64,000 bases of DNA from JAZKBN01 sp040388605 (GTDB taxonomy: Bacteria; Bacteroidota; Bacteroidia; Cytophagales; Flexibacteraceae): contig JAZKBN010000018.1 in assembly GCA_040388605.1 (NCBI GenBank), positions 124,001 to 188,000 on the forward strand. Reading direction: 5' to 3'. Positions 49,931 to 58,445 of the stretch are shown in pieces. The notes under the pieces are model-generated. The model made no database searches and had not been told where the DNA came from. It worked only from the letters and a program-made list of their open reading frames with translations. Within the stretch, counting starts at the first letter, position 1; each line of letters starts with the position of its first letter. A program made the translations under genes and the position numbers.

Positions 49931-51094
49931 ATGACAGAAGAAGCACTTTATAATATAGCCATAGGCCTTGTACCGGGTGTTGGCAACATGATTACACGAC
50001 AATTGGTAAGCTATTGCGGCTCTGCCTCAGCNNNNNNNNNNGCCTTTAAAACACCCAAGGGCAAGCTGCTTAAAATTCCGGGTGTGGGTGAATTTACAGC
50101 GAATGCCATGACTTCCTCCAACGTTTTGCAGGAAGCTGAGAAAATACGGGAGCGCGCAGACAAAGATGGGCACCAACTGCTTTTTTATACCGATAAGGAT
50201 TACCCTGAGCGCTTAAAACCCATCTCAGATGCCCCTACCCTGCTTTACTATAACGGGAACGCAAACCTCAACCAAACAAAAATTGTAAGCATAGTAGGCA
50301 CCCGCCGAGCCACAGAATATGGCAAAGATGTAACTGAAGCCATAGTAAAGACCCTGCTCAAACATAATGTATTGGTTGTAAGCGGCCTCGCTTATGGTAT
50401 TGATATAGCCGCGCATCGTGCGGCATTGCATGTAGGCCTTGAAACAGTTGGTGTAACAGCAGGCGGCCTTGATAAGCTGTACCCTCCTGAGCACCGTAAA
50501 ACAGCAGAGCAAATGGTATCTTCAGGCGGAATGCTTACTGAGCATCCTTACGGTATAATTCCCGAAGCCCACAATTTCCCGGCCCGTAACCGAATAATTG
50601 CCGGCATGGCCGATGCCTTGGTTGTTGTTGAAGCTGCTGTAAAAGGCGGGGCACTAATAAGCGCAGAAATTGCAAACGGATACAACAAGGATGTTTTCGC
50701 AGTACCGGGAAACATAAATAATGCTTACAGCGCGGGCTGCAATAAACTCATATATGAGAATAAAGCTGTTTGCCTGGCAGATTTGAATGACCTGGAGGTA
50801 TTTATGAACTGGGATTTAGACAGGGCCGCAGAAGCCCGGGCCGATGGGAAACGCGTTGCTGCCGCCCCGGCAATTAATATTGATAAAGCGGATGCAGACG
50901 AAACTGAAAAGACGGTTCTTCGCTTTCTTTTAAACAAAACAGAAGGGGTTCATGTAGATGAGCTCAGCCGAAACTCCCTTGTTCCTATGGGTAAACTGGC
51001 AAATGTATTGCTGCAGCTTGAGTTCCGGGGCTATGTAAAAACGCTGCCCGGAAAAAAATACGCCTTAAACAGCAGTAATTTTAAATCGAAATAA
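49931..51094 (+). CDS. dprA: DNA-processing protein DprA (Smf), with a small assembly gap
   Basis: Protects incoming single-stranded DNA and loads RecA during natural transformation. The Rossmann-like core has KIVSIVGTRRATEYGKDVTE, VVSGLAYGIDIAAHRAAL, GGLDKLYPPEH and NFPARNRIIAGMADALVVVE, the core signatures of the family. An N-terminal helical SAM-like region (LYNIAIGLVPGVG, LLKIPGVGEFTANAM) and a C-terminal winged helix (GVHVDELSRNSLVPMGKLAN) flank it. ATG 49931 gives the family N-terminus; the in-frame ATG at 49811 adds 40 poor residues. Ten Ns at 50032-50041 fall in a variable loop, and the frame is kept. com genes are not visible here. Confidence 0.95.
   Translation: MTEEALYNIAIGLVPGVGNMITRQLVSYCGSASXXXXAFKTPKGKLLKIPGVGEFTANAMTSSNVLQEAEKIRERADKDGHQLLFYTDKDYPERLKPISDAPTLLYYNGNANLNQTKIVSIVGTRRATEYGKDVTEAIVKTLLKHNVLVVSGLAYGIDIAAHRAALHVGLETVGVTAGGLDKLYPPEHRKTAEQMVSSGGMLTEHPYGIIPEAHNFPARNRIIAGMADALVVVEAAVKGGALISAEIANGYNKDVFAVPGNINNAYSAGCNKLIYENKAVCLADLNDLEVFMNWDLDRAAEARADGKRVAAAPAINIDKADADETEKTVLRFLLNKTEGVHVDELSRNSLVPMGKLANVLLQLEFRGYVKTLPGKKYALNSSNFKSK
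50032..50041. other. Assembly gap (10 N) in dprA
   Basis: Ten Ns between SYCGSAS and AFKTPKGKLLKIPG. Homologues have only a few residues here. Confidence 0.95.
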
Positions 51095-51308
51095 TTACAT
51101 AAAATGCAAGCATTATACTAGAAGTACCATAATAAGTACATATATCCCGAATTGGGACAGTTCAATGAAAATGAAAATAAGGCACTAATTGTAAGCAACT
51201 ATTAATCAACAACATAATAGTATTATCATTTTTCGGCACCATTATTTCATACTTCACTTGTCTTAATTGACGAAGTAATATCATGCGGATTTTTACACCT
51301 TCCGTGGG

Positions 51309-51338
51309 TCAATTACCCATGCAAATGCAGGTAATTGA
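51309..51338. promoter_or_regulatory. Extended dyad upstream of the NtrC-type regulator
   Basis: TCAATTACC and GGTAATTGA form a perfect 9-bp inverted repeat around 12 bases, which contain the inner palindrome TGCA-AA-TGCA. It lies 135 bp upstream of the ATG at 51473, at a distance typical of activator sites. The 378-bp gap 51095-51472 otherwise shows only the short repeat at 51449. Confidence 0.45.
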
Positions 51339-51448
51339 TTGAAATACTGAATGAATTAAACGATTAAAAAAAACAATCAATCAGGGTTTTAGCGGGCATA
51401 AGAACGAGTTTCATGTTTTTTCCGCAAAAAAGGTAATATTGCACTACT

Positions 51449-51464
51449 ATCCGCCTATGCGGAT
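51449..51464. promoter_or_regulatory. ATCCGC/GCGGAT inverted repeat beside the regulator start
   Basis: Perfect 6-bp arms with a 4-base spacer, ending 9 bp before the ATG. It could be an autoregulatory operator or a hairpin masking translation start. Confidence 0.35.
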
Positions 51465-51472
51465 TATTATAC

Positions 51473-52894
51473 ATGGCAGGCGACAAAGTATCTAATCACG
51501 CACATTCACCGTCTTCGGGCGGAAGCGCAGATACCAACCATACTTCGAATTTCAGGATCTTTGCGGCAGAAGACGACGTTGCCTTCACGAAGATGCTTCG
51601 GTATCTGCTGGAATTAGATCCCGAGCACGACGTAAAGTTTTTTGCCAGGGGAAAAGACCTCCTGAACGGGCTCCACGAAAAACCTTCCCTGATTACCCTT
51701 GATTACTCGCTGCCCGATATTAACGGGGCCGAGCTGCTCAAGAAAATAAGGGCCGTTAACTCTGATATTCCCATTATAGTTATTTCAGGGCAGGAAGATA
51801 TAAGCACTGCCGTTCAGCTGCTTAAGCTTGGCGCTTATGACTATATATGCAAAGACACTGAATTACGGGAACGCCTGCTTAACAGCATACACCACGTAAA
51901 GCGCAACGAAGTACTGGTTACCCAAATTGAAAACCTGCGCCAGGAAGTAACTCAAAAATACGAATTCGATAAGGTAATTATTGGAAACAGCGTTGCCATA
52001 CGAAAGGTTTACAGCCTTCTTGAGAAAGCTGCAGGCAGCACCATTACTGTAAGCGTTACCGGTGAAACCGGTACAGGTAAGGAAGTGGCAGCCAAAGCCA
52101 TTCACTACAACAGCAACCGCAGGAACAAATCGTTTGTGGCAGTAAACGTTGCCGCTATACCCTCTGAACTGCTTGAGAGCGAACTCTTCGGCCACGAAAA
52201 AGGCTCTTTTACCGGGGCTGCAACAAGGCGTATCGGTAAATTTGAAGAAGCCAACCAAGGCACTATTTTCCTTGATGAAATAGGCGAGATGCCCATGCAC
52301 CTGCAGGCAAAAATTTTACGCGTTTTGCAGGAGCGCGAAGTGGTAAGAATTGGCAGCAATACAGCCGTTAAGCTTGATGTGCGCGTTATTGTGGCAACTC
52401 ACCGCAATTTGGCCGAGGAAGTAAAAGCCGGCAATTTCCGCCAGGATTTATATTACCGCCTTTTAGGCCTGCCCATACTAATGCCGCCCCTGCGGGAGCG
52501 CGATAACGATGTGCTGGTACTTGCCCGTTTCTTCCTTGACCAATTCTGCAAGGAAAGCAGGCTTCCGAACCTTAAAATAAGCAATGCCGCTGCTGCAAAG
52601 CTAAAAAAATACAGCTGGCCCGGTAATGTGCGTGAGCTTAAGGCTGTTGTTGAACTGGCTGCCGTTATGGCTTCAGGCGATTCAGTTGAGCCCAACGATA
52701 TTATATTTAACGAGCTCAGCGCCTCTGAAGAATTATTGAGCGAGGAAATGACCCTCGACGATTATACTTTCCGCATCATAAGGCACTACTTAAATAAATA
52801 TGCCGGCAACGTAATTCAGGTAGCCGAAAAGCTATCAATCGGAAAATCAACCATTTACCGATACCTGAAACAAATGGAAGAAAAAGGTTTGTAA
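51473..52894 (+). CDS. NtrC-type sigma-54-dependent response regulator
   Basis: A 473-residue activator with all three modules. The receiver domain has RIFAAEDDVAFTKMLRYLL and the phospho-acceptor Asp in SLITLDYSLPDINGAE. The AAA+ domain has Walker A VTGETGTGKEVAAKAIH, the sigma-54-contact loop in FGHEKGSFTGAATRR, Walker B GTIFLDEIGEMP and the arginine-finger region DLYYRLLGLPI. The C-terminal Fis-type helix-turn-helix is NVIQVAEKLSIGKSTIYRYL. The first 25 residues are polar and unstructured. No histidine kinase is adjacent; a REC-HPt protein follows. Confidence 0.93.
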   Translation: MAGDKVSNHAHSPSSGGSADTNHTSNFRIFAAEDDVAFTKMLRYLLELDPEHDVKFFARGKDLLNGLHEKPSLITLDYSLPDINGAELLKKIRAVNSDIPIIVISGQEDISTAVQLLKLGAYDYICKDTELRERLLNSIHHVKRNEVLVTQIENLRQEVTQKYEFDKVIIGNSVAIRKVYSLLEKAAGSTITVSVTGETGTGKEVAAKAIHYNSNRRNKSFVAVNVAAIPSELLESELFGHEKGSFTGAATRRIGKFEEANQGTIFLDEIGEMPMHLQAKILRVLQEREVVRIGSNTAVKLDVRVIVATHRNLAEEVKAGNFRQDLYYRLLGLPILMPPLRERDNDVLVLARFFLDQFCKESRLPNLKISNAAAAKLKKYSWPGNVRELKAVVELAAVMASGDSVEPNDIIFNELSASEELLSEEMTLDDYTFRIIRHYLNKYAGNVIQVAEKLSIGKSTIYRYLKQMEEKGL

Positions 52895-52975
52895 AAGCCA
52901 AGGCCAATATTTACGTGCCCGGTTTGTTTTTGCTTCAAATTTGCAGGCAATACAAATTTTGAGAACGATTTACTT

Positions 52976-52983
52976 TACCTTTA
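52976..52983 (+). promoter_or_regulatory. Near-consensus -7 element (TACCTTTA) for the REC-HPt gene
   Basis: Seven of eight positions match TAnnTTTG, 90 bp before the ATG at 53073. Confidence 0.35.
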
Positions 52984-53072
52984 CATACAGGCTACAGCGT
53001 TTACCCTAAAGGCCGGTATTATTATTTGCTGATATCACATACCTAATTAATAGCTTTATCATCGACTGTAAT

Positions 53073-54128
53073 ATGCTGAATAATAAATCATCTAACCGTT
53101 TGAGCAGGCTCGGTAGCCTGCCTCAGGCAGGCTCCGGTCTTTTTTCGGGCCCGGGTTACCGGCTTAGCACAGAAATGCTGGCAGCAGGCTGTAACCCCGA
53201 TTTTTTTTCAGATTCAGTTGCAGAAAAGCGGAAAAAGCCTGTACTTGGTATGAATACCGGCACCCCCGACCCGGCAGGTAAAAAAAACCTGATGGATGAA
53301 GAGGATAACAACCCATCTTTAAAAGAATTGCCCGGTAGGCTTAAGGGACGCAAATTCCTGCTTGTTGAAGACAACCGCATGAACCAACGCCTTGCGCTCA
53401 ATATTCTTGAACGCTGGGAAGTGGAAGCAGACCTTGCCGAAAACGGCGCAGAAGCACTGCGCATGCTGGCAGAAAAAGAATACGACCTGGTACTCATGGA
53501 CATTCACATGCCGGTACTTGACGGTTATGAAGCGACTGTAATGATTCGTAACCAGATGCCTGCACCTGTAAGGCATGTGCCTATTATAGCCCTCACAGCC
53601 AATGCCATCAAAGGCTTTCGCGAAGAGTGCATCAAGGCAGGTATGAATGATTTTATTACTAAACCTTATTCCCAGCAAGCCCTGTACGCCAAATGCCTTA
53701 GGGCGTTAAAAGACGAGGCTGCACTTTTACGGATGTCGACAGAAAACGCAACCCCGGGAGCACGTGCCTATTCAGAGGCAGTAACTGACCTAAGCTATTT
53801 ACGCAACTTCAGCAGCAACGATACCGAATTCATACGTGAAATGGTAGGCATTTTTATTGACCGCTGCACCGAAGATTTGCCCGCAATCGCATCTGCAATA
53901 GCTGCAGGCAAATATGCTGAAGTGCGGGATTTAACGCATCGCATAAAGCCTACAATTGCCTTTATGGGCATTAATATTATTAAAGACCAGGTGCAGGCAT
54001 TGGAAGACATGGCCGGCAGCGAAGAAGCTGAGCCTGAAGTTATTAAAGCCCTCTTTACTGAAGTAGAGCAGGTTTGCACAACAGCCATGCAGGAGCTACG
54101 CGTTTACCTTGCTTCCTCCGGAAACTAA
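53073..54128 (+). CDS. Receiver plus HPt phosphotransfer protein
   Basis: A 351-residue phosphorelay protein. Residues 1-90 are low-complexity, and the true start may be a later ATG. A receiver domain follows: FLLVEDNRMNQRLALNILER, phospho-acceptor Asp in LVLMDIHMPVLDGYEATVMI, and the conserved Lys in FITKPYSQQAL. A C-terminal HPt domain has its phospho-accepting His in EVRDLTHRIKPTIAFMG. REC-HPt proteins relay phosphate between a hybrid kinase and a final regulator. The NtrC-type regulator upstream is a natural candidate, but pairing is inferred only from proximity. Confidence 0.9.
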   Translation: MLNNKSSNRLSRLGSLPQAGSGLFSGPGYRLSTEMLAAGCNPDFFSDSVAEKRKKPVLGMNTGTPDPAGKKNLMDEEDNNPSLKELPGRLKGRKFLLVEDNRMNQRLALNILERWEVEADLAENGAEALRMLAEKEYDLVLMDIHMPVLDGYEATVMIRNQMPAPVRHVPIIALTANAIKGFREECIKAGMNDFITKPYSQQALYAKCLRALKDEAALLRMSTENATPGARAYSEAVTDLSYLRNFSSNDTEFIREMVGIFIDRCTEDLPAIASAIAAGKYAEVRDLTHRIKPTIAFMGINIIKDQVQALEDMAGSEEAEPEVIKALFTEVEQVCTTAMQELRVYLASSGN

Positions 54129-54226
54129 GCGTTCGTTTTTTTTGTCTTCGATTTTACCGGCCCGCGAGGAAACCGGTACGGATACTTTTGCCCATATTTT
54201 TTACTCTTTAAACGCCGGATTGTAAT

Positions 54227-55813
54227 TTAATCTCCGGACCTGACACCCTTGCTGTAGTTTTCAGCTGCGTCTTTTTTCCCTGCTTTATTATACCTGTACC
54301 ATTGCCCCTCTTTTAAACCATCACGATAATCGCCTTCAAAAAGCGCTTTGCCGTTACCATCACGTTCAATGCGGCTGCCATTGCCGTTTTTAATTGTGCC
54401 GCCGGTAAGCTTGGCCCCCGCCATATCAGTAAACAGTGATACATTCAGAAGTTGGCCTTCTTTCCAAAATTCAGTTTGCTGGGCGCTTGTATCAGCATTA
54501 CAGTACAGCCATTCGCCGTTTTTCTTATCGTGTAAATAACTGCCTTGGGCCTGTAATGCACCGCCTAAATACCATGTTTTCCATAACCCTTCCTTCAAAT
54601 TGCTTTCGAAAGCCCCCTCCGACATGGGTCGGCCTTTTGCATAGCCGTATTTCCAAAAACCGGCGGCAAGGCCGTTAATATATTCCCCTTCACTGCTTAT
54701 TTTACCATTGTCGTAATACGTTTTCCATAACCCGTGCCTGAGTCCTTTTTTATAATTACCAAGTTTAGAAATTCGCTTGGCAGTATAATACTCCTCAAAG
54801 GGTCCGCTGAGTTGGCCTGATTCAAATGTTTTCAATTCCTGCACGCTGCCATCGGGGTAATACCTGTACGCAGCACCGTTTGGCCTACCCGCTTTAAAAT
54901 TCATACGCGACTCAGCGATACCGTCATTGGTATATTCCACCCAAACACTGTCTTCCAAATCTTCCTTATAAAACCCGGCAGAGGCAGTCTTGCCGTTCGG
55001 GTGCAGTTCAAGGTAAGCACCTTCGCGCATTCCTTCTTTATACAACACTTTGCTTTGCAATTTGCCATCAGGGAAAAAAGATTTCATCTCGCCTTCCCGC
55101 TTACCGCTCACAAAAACTGCTTCCGATTTTAAGGAACTGCCCGAGTAGTATATTTTGGATGTTCCATCAGGAAGACCATCTTTATAATAAATGTCGGCAA
55201 GCGGCTTCCCGTTTGAATAATGCAAATGTAAAAGGCCCTTTCCTTCAGCAAAAGAACCTCTATCCAGGGCTTTGCCCTTATTGTCCCATAGGCCTGTTAC
55301 ATTTCTCAGGCGATCATTATACCAAATTTCCTCCTTAGCTTTTTTGCCATCCGTGTGCCGGGCAATCCATTTACCTGCACGGCGGCCAGATTCATAGGCG
55401 CCGCTGTCTTTAACTTTGCCTCCTTTATAAAACTCCCGGTAAACGCCATGCGCCTCGCCTGCCTTCATAGCGGTTTCAATTTGCAGGCTGCTGTCGGGGT
55501 AAAACTGTTTATAGCTTATAGATTTTTCGCCCTTCAGTAAAACAGTTTCAGCCAAAATTCTCCCGTTTTCATTGTACAGAAAGGCCTTTCCTGAGGCTAA
55601 TTCACCACCTTTAACAGAAGGCAAAATAAGGCGAATATTGCCTGCATCATCATAATACGTGGTTTGAATATCACCGCGTTCTGCTTCCCAACCGGGTTCA
55701 GGAATGAAGCTGAGAGAAACAAATGATTGCGCAACCGCTATGCCGGGCCGTAAAGCAAGCCCGAAAACGCAGGCGAACGCAATGCATAAATACTGTTTGC
55801 AGATTCGGCTCAT
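54227..55813 (-). CDS. Exported MORN-repeat (YwqK-type) protein
   Basis: A 528-residue exported protein with a signal peptide (LCIAFACVFGLALRPGIAVA). It consists of about fifteen MORN-2 repeats of the form G-x-W/Y-x-x-Y-Y-x-x-G-K-x-x, for example GLRHGLWKTYYDNGKISSEG and NGLAAGFWKYGYAKGRPMSE. The repeats form an elongated beta-sheet surface. Databases label such repeats as YwqK-type antitoxins, but here the protein is exported and has no toxin partner. Its ATG overlaps the upstream DUF5686 stop by 4 bp, so the two are translationally coupled. An envelope-surface or scaffold role is likely. Confidence 0.85.
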   Translation of the reverse strand: MSRICKQYLCIAFACVFGLALRPGIAVAQSFVSLSFIPEPGWEAERGDIQTTYYDDAGNIRLILPSVKGGELASGKAFLYNENGRILAETVLLKGEKSISYKQFYPDSSLQIETAMKAGEAHGVYREFYKGGKVKDSGAYESGRRAGKWIARHTDGKKAKEEIWYNDRLRNVTGLWDNKGKALDRGSFAEGKGLLHLHYSNGKPLADIYYKDGLPDGTSKIYYSGSSLKSEAVFVSGKREGEMKSFFPDGKLQSKVLYKEGMREGAYLELHPNGKTASAGFYKEDLEDSVWVEYTNDGIAESRMNFKAGRPNGAAYRYYPDGSVQELKTFESGQLSGPFEEYYTAKRISKLGNYKKGLRHGLWKTYYDNGKISSEGEYINGLAAGFWKYGYAKGRPMSEGAFESNLKEGLWKTWYLGGALQAQGSYLHDKKNGEWLYCNADTSAQQTEFWKEGQLLNVSLFTDMAGAKLTGGTIKNGNGSRIERDGNGKALFEGDYRDGLKEGQWYRYNKAGKKDAAENYSKGVRSGD

Positions 55814-58308
55814 ATACTGAAGGTCAGGGCAAATTTTAAAACATAGTTTTTACTTAATCCGCCGGGCAGGCTGTTTTCGCCATACCGGGTAAAAAAGCCA
55901 ATACCCACACCAGATTTCAACCCGAAAACATTGAAAACATAGGCATCGTTCACAAAAAAGCCTGTTTCAAAATACGGACCTTTCAGGGCTTTTGCAATGC
56001 CGTTACTGTGCAGGCCTGCATTGCGCAAAGACCCTAAACCTGTATTGTGCATAAGCGTGAAATAGGGCAGAAATGGGTAGCCGGGTATGTATATAGGCAT
56101 AAAGTTATGCGTTAAAAAGAGCCCCGCATACCTGTCGAATGCGAACTCGTTGTAGCGCATGGTTTCAAAACTGTTGAAGGTTACAAAACTGGCCTCGCCG
56201 CGATAGCTGCCCCTGCCGTTAAACAGGTTGGTATACGGCACATCTCCGCTTACAATACCCCCTGACAACTGCACACCTGTATTGCCGGTACCCAAAATTC
56301 GGAAAGTGTAATTTATTTTTCCTTCAACTTTGTTGTAGGCATAGTCTCCGCCCAGGGCATTAATTGCCTTTGTGTACTGCAGCCAAAGTTCAGGATATTT
56401 GGTTCCTAAGGATATTTTATCTTTTGCAAGCCGGGCAAACTGCTCACCCGGCGAAAACCTGCCGGCCAAACGGAACTCCATAAACTCGAAAGAGCCTGTA
56501 TTTACATCTTTATAGGTATAGTCATACCTCGGCAATTTTAAAGTATGTATGGCGGCCAGCCTGATATTCACATTACGAACAGGTTTGGCCGTAAGATTAA
56601 ATTCTTCACAAACGGCAATATCCAGCCTTGGTAATTGCAGGTATCGTAAAGATTCGCTGCCATACATTTTCTTGTCAGAAAAAAATGTAACAGGCCCGGG
56701 CTCCGAAAGATCATTGCTATAGGCAATGCCGGGTGTAAGGGCATACTTTGGTAAAAGATTATACCCCAAATCGAAGCCGTATTTCCAACGCTCATCGTTT
56801 AAGCCATAACCAAAATAGCCTCCCGTGCGCAGGCGGCTATTCATGAGGTAGTTGCTGTGTATGCCAATGCCCAATCGCAGATTTTCGTACAGGTTAAAGC
56901 TTATTACCCGGTTTAAATCTATACCAACATGGTTAAAATTAATTTGTCCCTGGTAAAGCCTTTCACCCAGGTTTACCATGTAGCCGAAATTACGCAGGCG
57001 GCCCTGCATATCATAAAAGGCAAAAGTGTTGCTGTCGCGCCGGGTAAGGGGCTCCATGCGGTTTTGCTGCCAATAGGCGCTGTCGCGTGCACCTGAAATT
57101 GAATCGAAATCAAGAACAACGTCGCTGAAATCTGCACGGTTCATTTTTTCACGGAAGCTTACCTTATGATACCGGCTTTTCTGCCGCCCGAATATGGTAA
57201 TGCCCTGCCCCATAAAATTCTCGATTGCAAATTCCCCGTAGGTTTCATTCGGGAACCAATCTGTGCTGTTGTAACGGGTATAGCTTTGTACAAAACGTGC
57301 ATTCAGCTTGTTTTTAAGCACGGGAACAGCTTCGGCATATTGCACTGCCCAGCCTTGCCTGCTTATATGCAGCCACCCCCTTACAGCATCAGGATAATGG
57401 CCCGGTAAAGGTGCGTATTTTACTATGTAAAGTGTATCGCCCGGGGTGTTAACCGTATCAGAAACAGTAAAGCTGTAACGGCGAAAAGGATTCCCGGCAA
57501 GCGGGCTTATATATTTGGAGCTGTTTATAACCAGGTAATTATCGTACACCGAAAAACTCTGCAGCCTGTTCAATGGTGCCGACGCAGAAAATTCATCGAT
57601 ACCGCTTACTCGCAGAGCAGTAATAAGCTCGCTGCGATGCAGCTCATCCAAATACCTGCTTTTGGCAGATGTTTCAAGCATAAAAACATTGTGGTCACCT
57701 TCAAAAGGGCTCAGCTTATGGTTATTAAACACCCTTAAAACCGAGTTAACCATCTTTTTTGCGCGCAAAAGGCTGTCGGTGTAAATTACAAGCTTATCGT
57801 AATTATAGTACGAGAAAGGCTTTTTGCTTAATGGATTATTGGCTGCTCTGCGCTCCAGCACCTTTTTTATAAGCGCCTGAGCTTCAGGTGATGTATTTTC
57901 AGGAAAATCAAAAAGCTTGCGTAAGGAGAGCTTAATACGCAATGGCCTTGACTTTGTACTGTCGGCGGGGTAAATGGTAAGCTCGCGGTACAATTCATTT
58001 TTAAACTTCAGCGATACAATGGGTTTGCTCCGGGCAATATTAAAATTGCCTTCCATATCGCTTATTGTTTCTGCTTCGCCGTTGTTGATTATAATATGTA
58101 TGGCGCCGGCAGGTCTGCGATAAAAGGAATCAGAGATATTGCCCTTTACATAATAAGATTGGGCATATAGCTTTCCGGGGGCAAGAAGGGCAGCAAAAAG
58201 CAAAAAAATAAAGTGCAGTCTTCCCGGTACGGCAAAAGCAGGTACTCGGAAAGTACCCGTTTTCAAATGGCCGAGAAGCCCGTCGGGCCAAAAACAACTT
58301 TTATTCAT
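55810..58308 (-). CDS. DUF5686 outer-membrane protein with carboxypeptidase-like N-terminal domain
   Basis: An 832-residue protein. After a long N-region and a hydrophobic signal (LHFIFLLFAALLAPGKLYAQ) comes a CarboxypepD_reg-like domain (KGNISDSFYRRPAGAIHIII, ETISDMEGNFNIA). The DUF5686 region follows, with beta-strand-rich segments such as NFGYMVNLGERLYQGQINFN and YELWLQYTKAINALGGDY-like LWLQYTKAINALGGDYAYN. It ends in FALTFSI, a barrel-like terminal strand. Function is unknown; an outer-membrane barrel related to TonB-receptor-like proteins is expected. It is coupled to the MORN-repeat gene. Confidence 0.85.
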   Translation of the reverse strand: MNKSCFWPDGLLGHLKTGTFRVPAFAVPGRLHFIFLLFAALLAPGKLYAQSYYVKGNISDSFYRRPAGAIHIIINNGEAETISDMEGNFNIARSKPIVSLKFKNELYRELTIYPADSTKSRPLRIKLSLRKLFDFPENTSPEAQALIKKVLERRAANNPLSKKPFSYYNYDKLVIYTDSLLRAKKMVNSVLRVFNNHKLSPFEGDHNVFMLETSAKSRYLDELHRSELITALRVSGIDEFSASAPLNRLQSFSVYDNYLVINSSKYISPLAGNPFRRYSFTVSDTVNTPGDTLYIVKYAPLPGHYPDAVRGWLHISRQGWAVQYAEAVPVLKNKLNARFVQSYTRYNSTDWFPNETYGEFAIENFMGQGITIFGRQKSRYHKVSFREKMNRADFSDVVLDFDSISGARDSAYWQQNRMEPLTRRDSNTFAFYDMQGRLRNFGYMVNLGERLYQGQINFNHVGIDLNRVISFNLYENLRLGIGIHSNYLMNSRLRTGGYFGYGLNDERWKYGFDLGYNLLPKYALTPGIAYSNDLSEPGPVTFFSDKKMYGSESLRYLQLPRLDIAVCEEFNLTAKPVRNVNIRLAAIHTLKLPRYDYTYKDVNTGSFEFMEFRLAGRFSPGEQFARLAKDKISLGTKYPELWLQYTKAINALGGDYAYNKVEGKINYTFRILGTGNTGVQLSGGIVSGDVPYTNLFNGRGSYRGEASFVTFNSFETMRYNEFAFDRYAGLFLTHNFMPIYIPGYPFLPYFTLMHNTGLGSLRNAGLHSNGIAKALKGPYFETGFFVNDAYVFNVFGLKSGVGIGFFTRYGENSLPGGLSKNYVLKFALTFSI

Positions 58309-58445
58309 AGGTTCTTTCCCCGCATATAGACCAGGTTGTAATTACTTGGTTATGAACAGGAAAAGGCGTTAAATAGCTTATTATTAATTGCAGCATTAAC
58401 AACTGAAGCCGCTGATATTCATTTAAACTTGGCAGTTTCAGTCTG

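Noticed and set aside
51095..51472. Sigma-54 (-24/-12) promoter upstream of the NtrC-type regulator
   Set aside because: No GG-N10-GC pair in a TGGCAC/TTGCA context was found in the interval.
54227..55813. Toxin-antitoxin system suggested by YwqK-type repeats
   Set aside because: The protein is exported, 528 residues long and has no adjacent toxin; the label comes from repeat similarity only.
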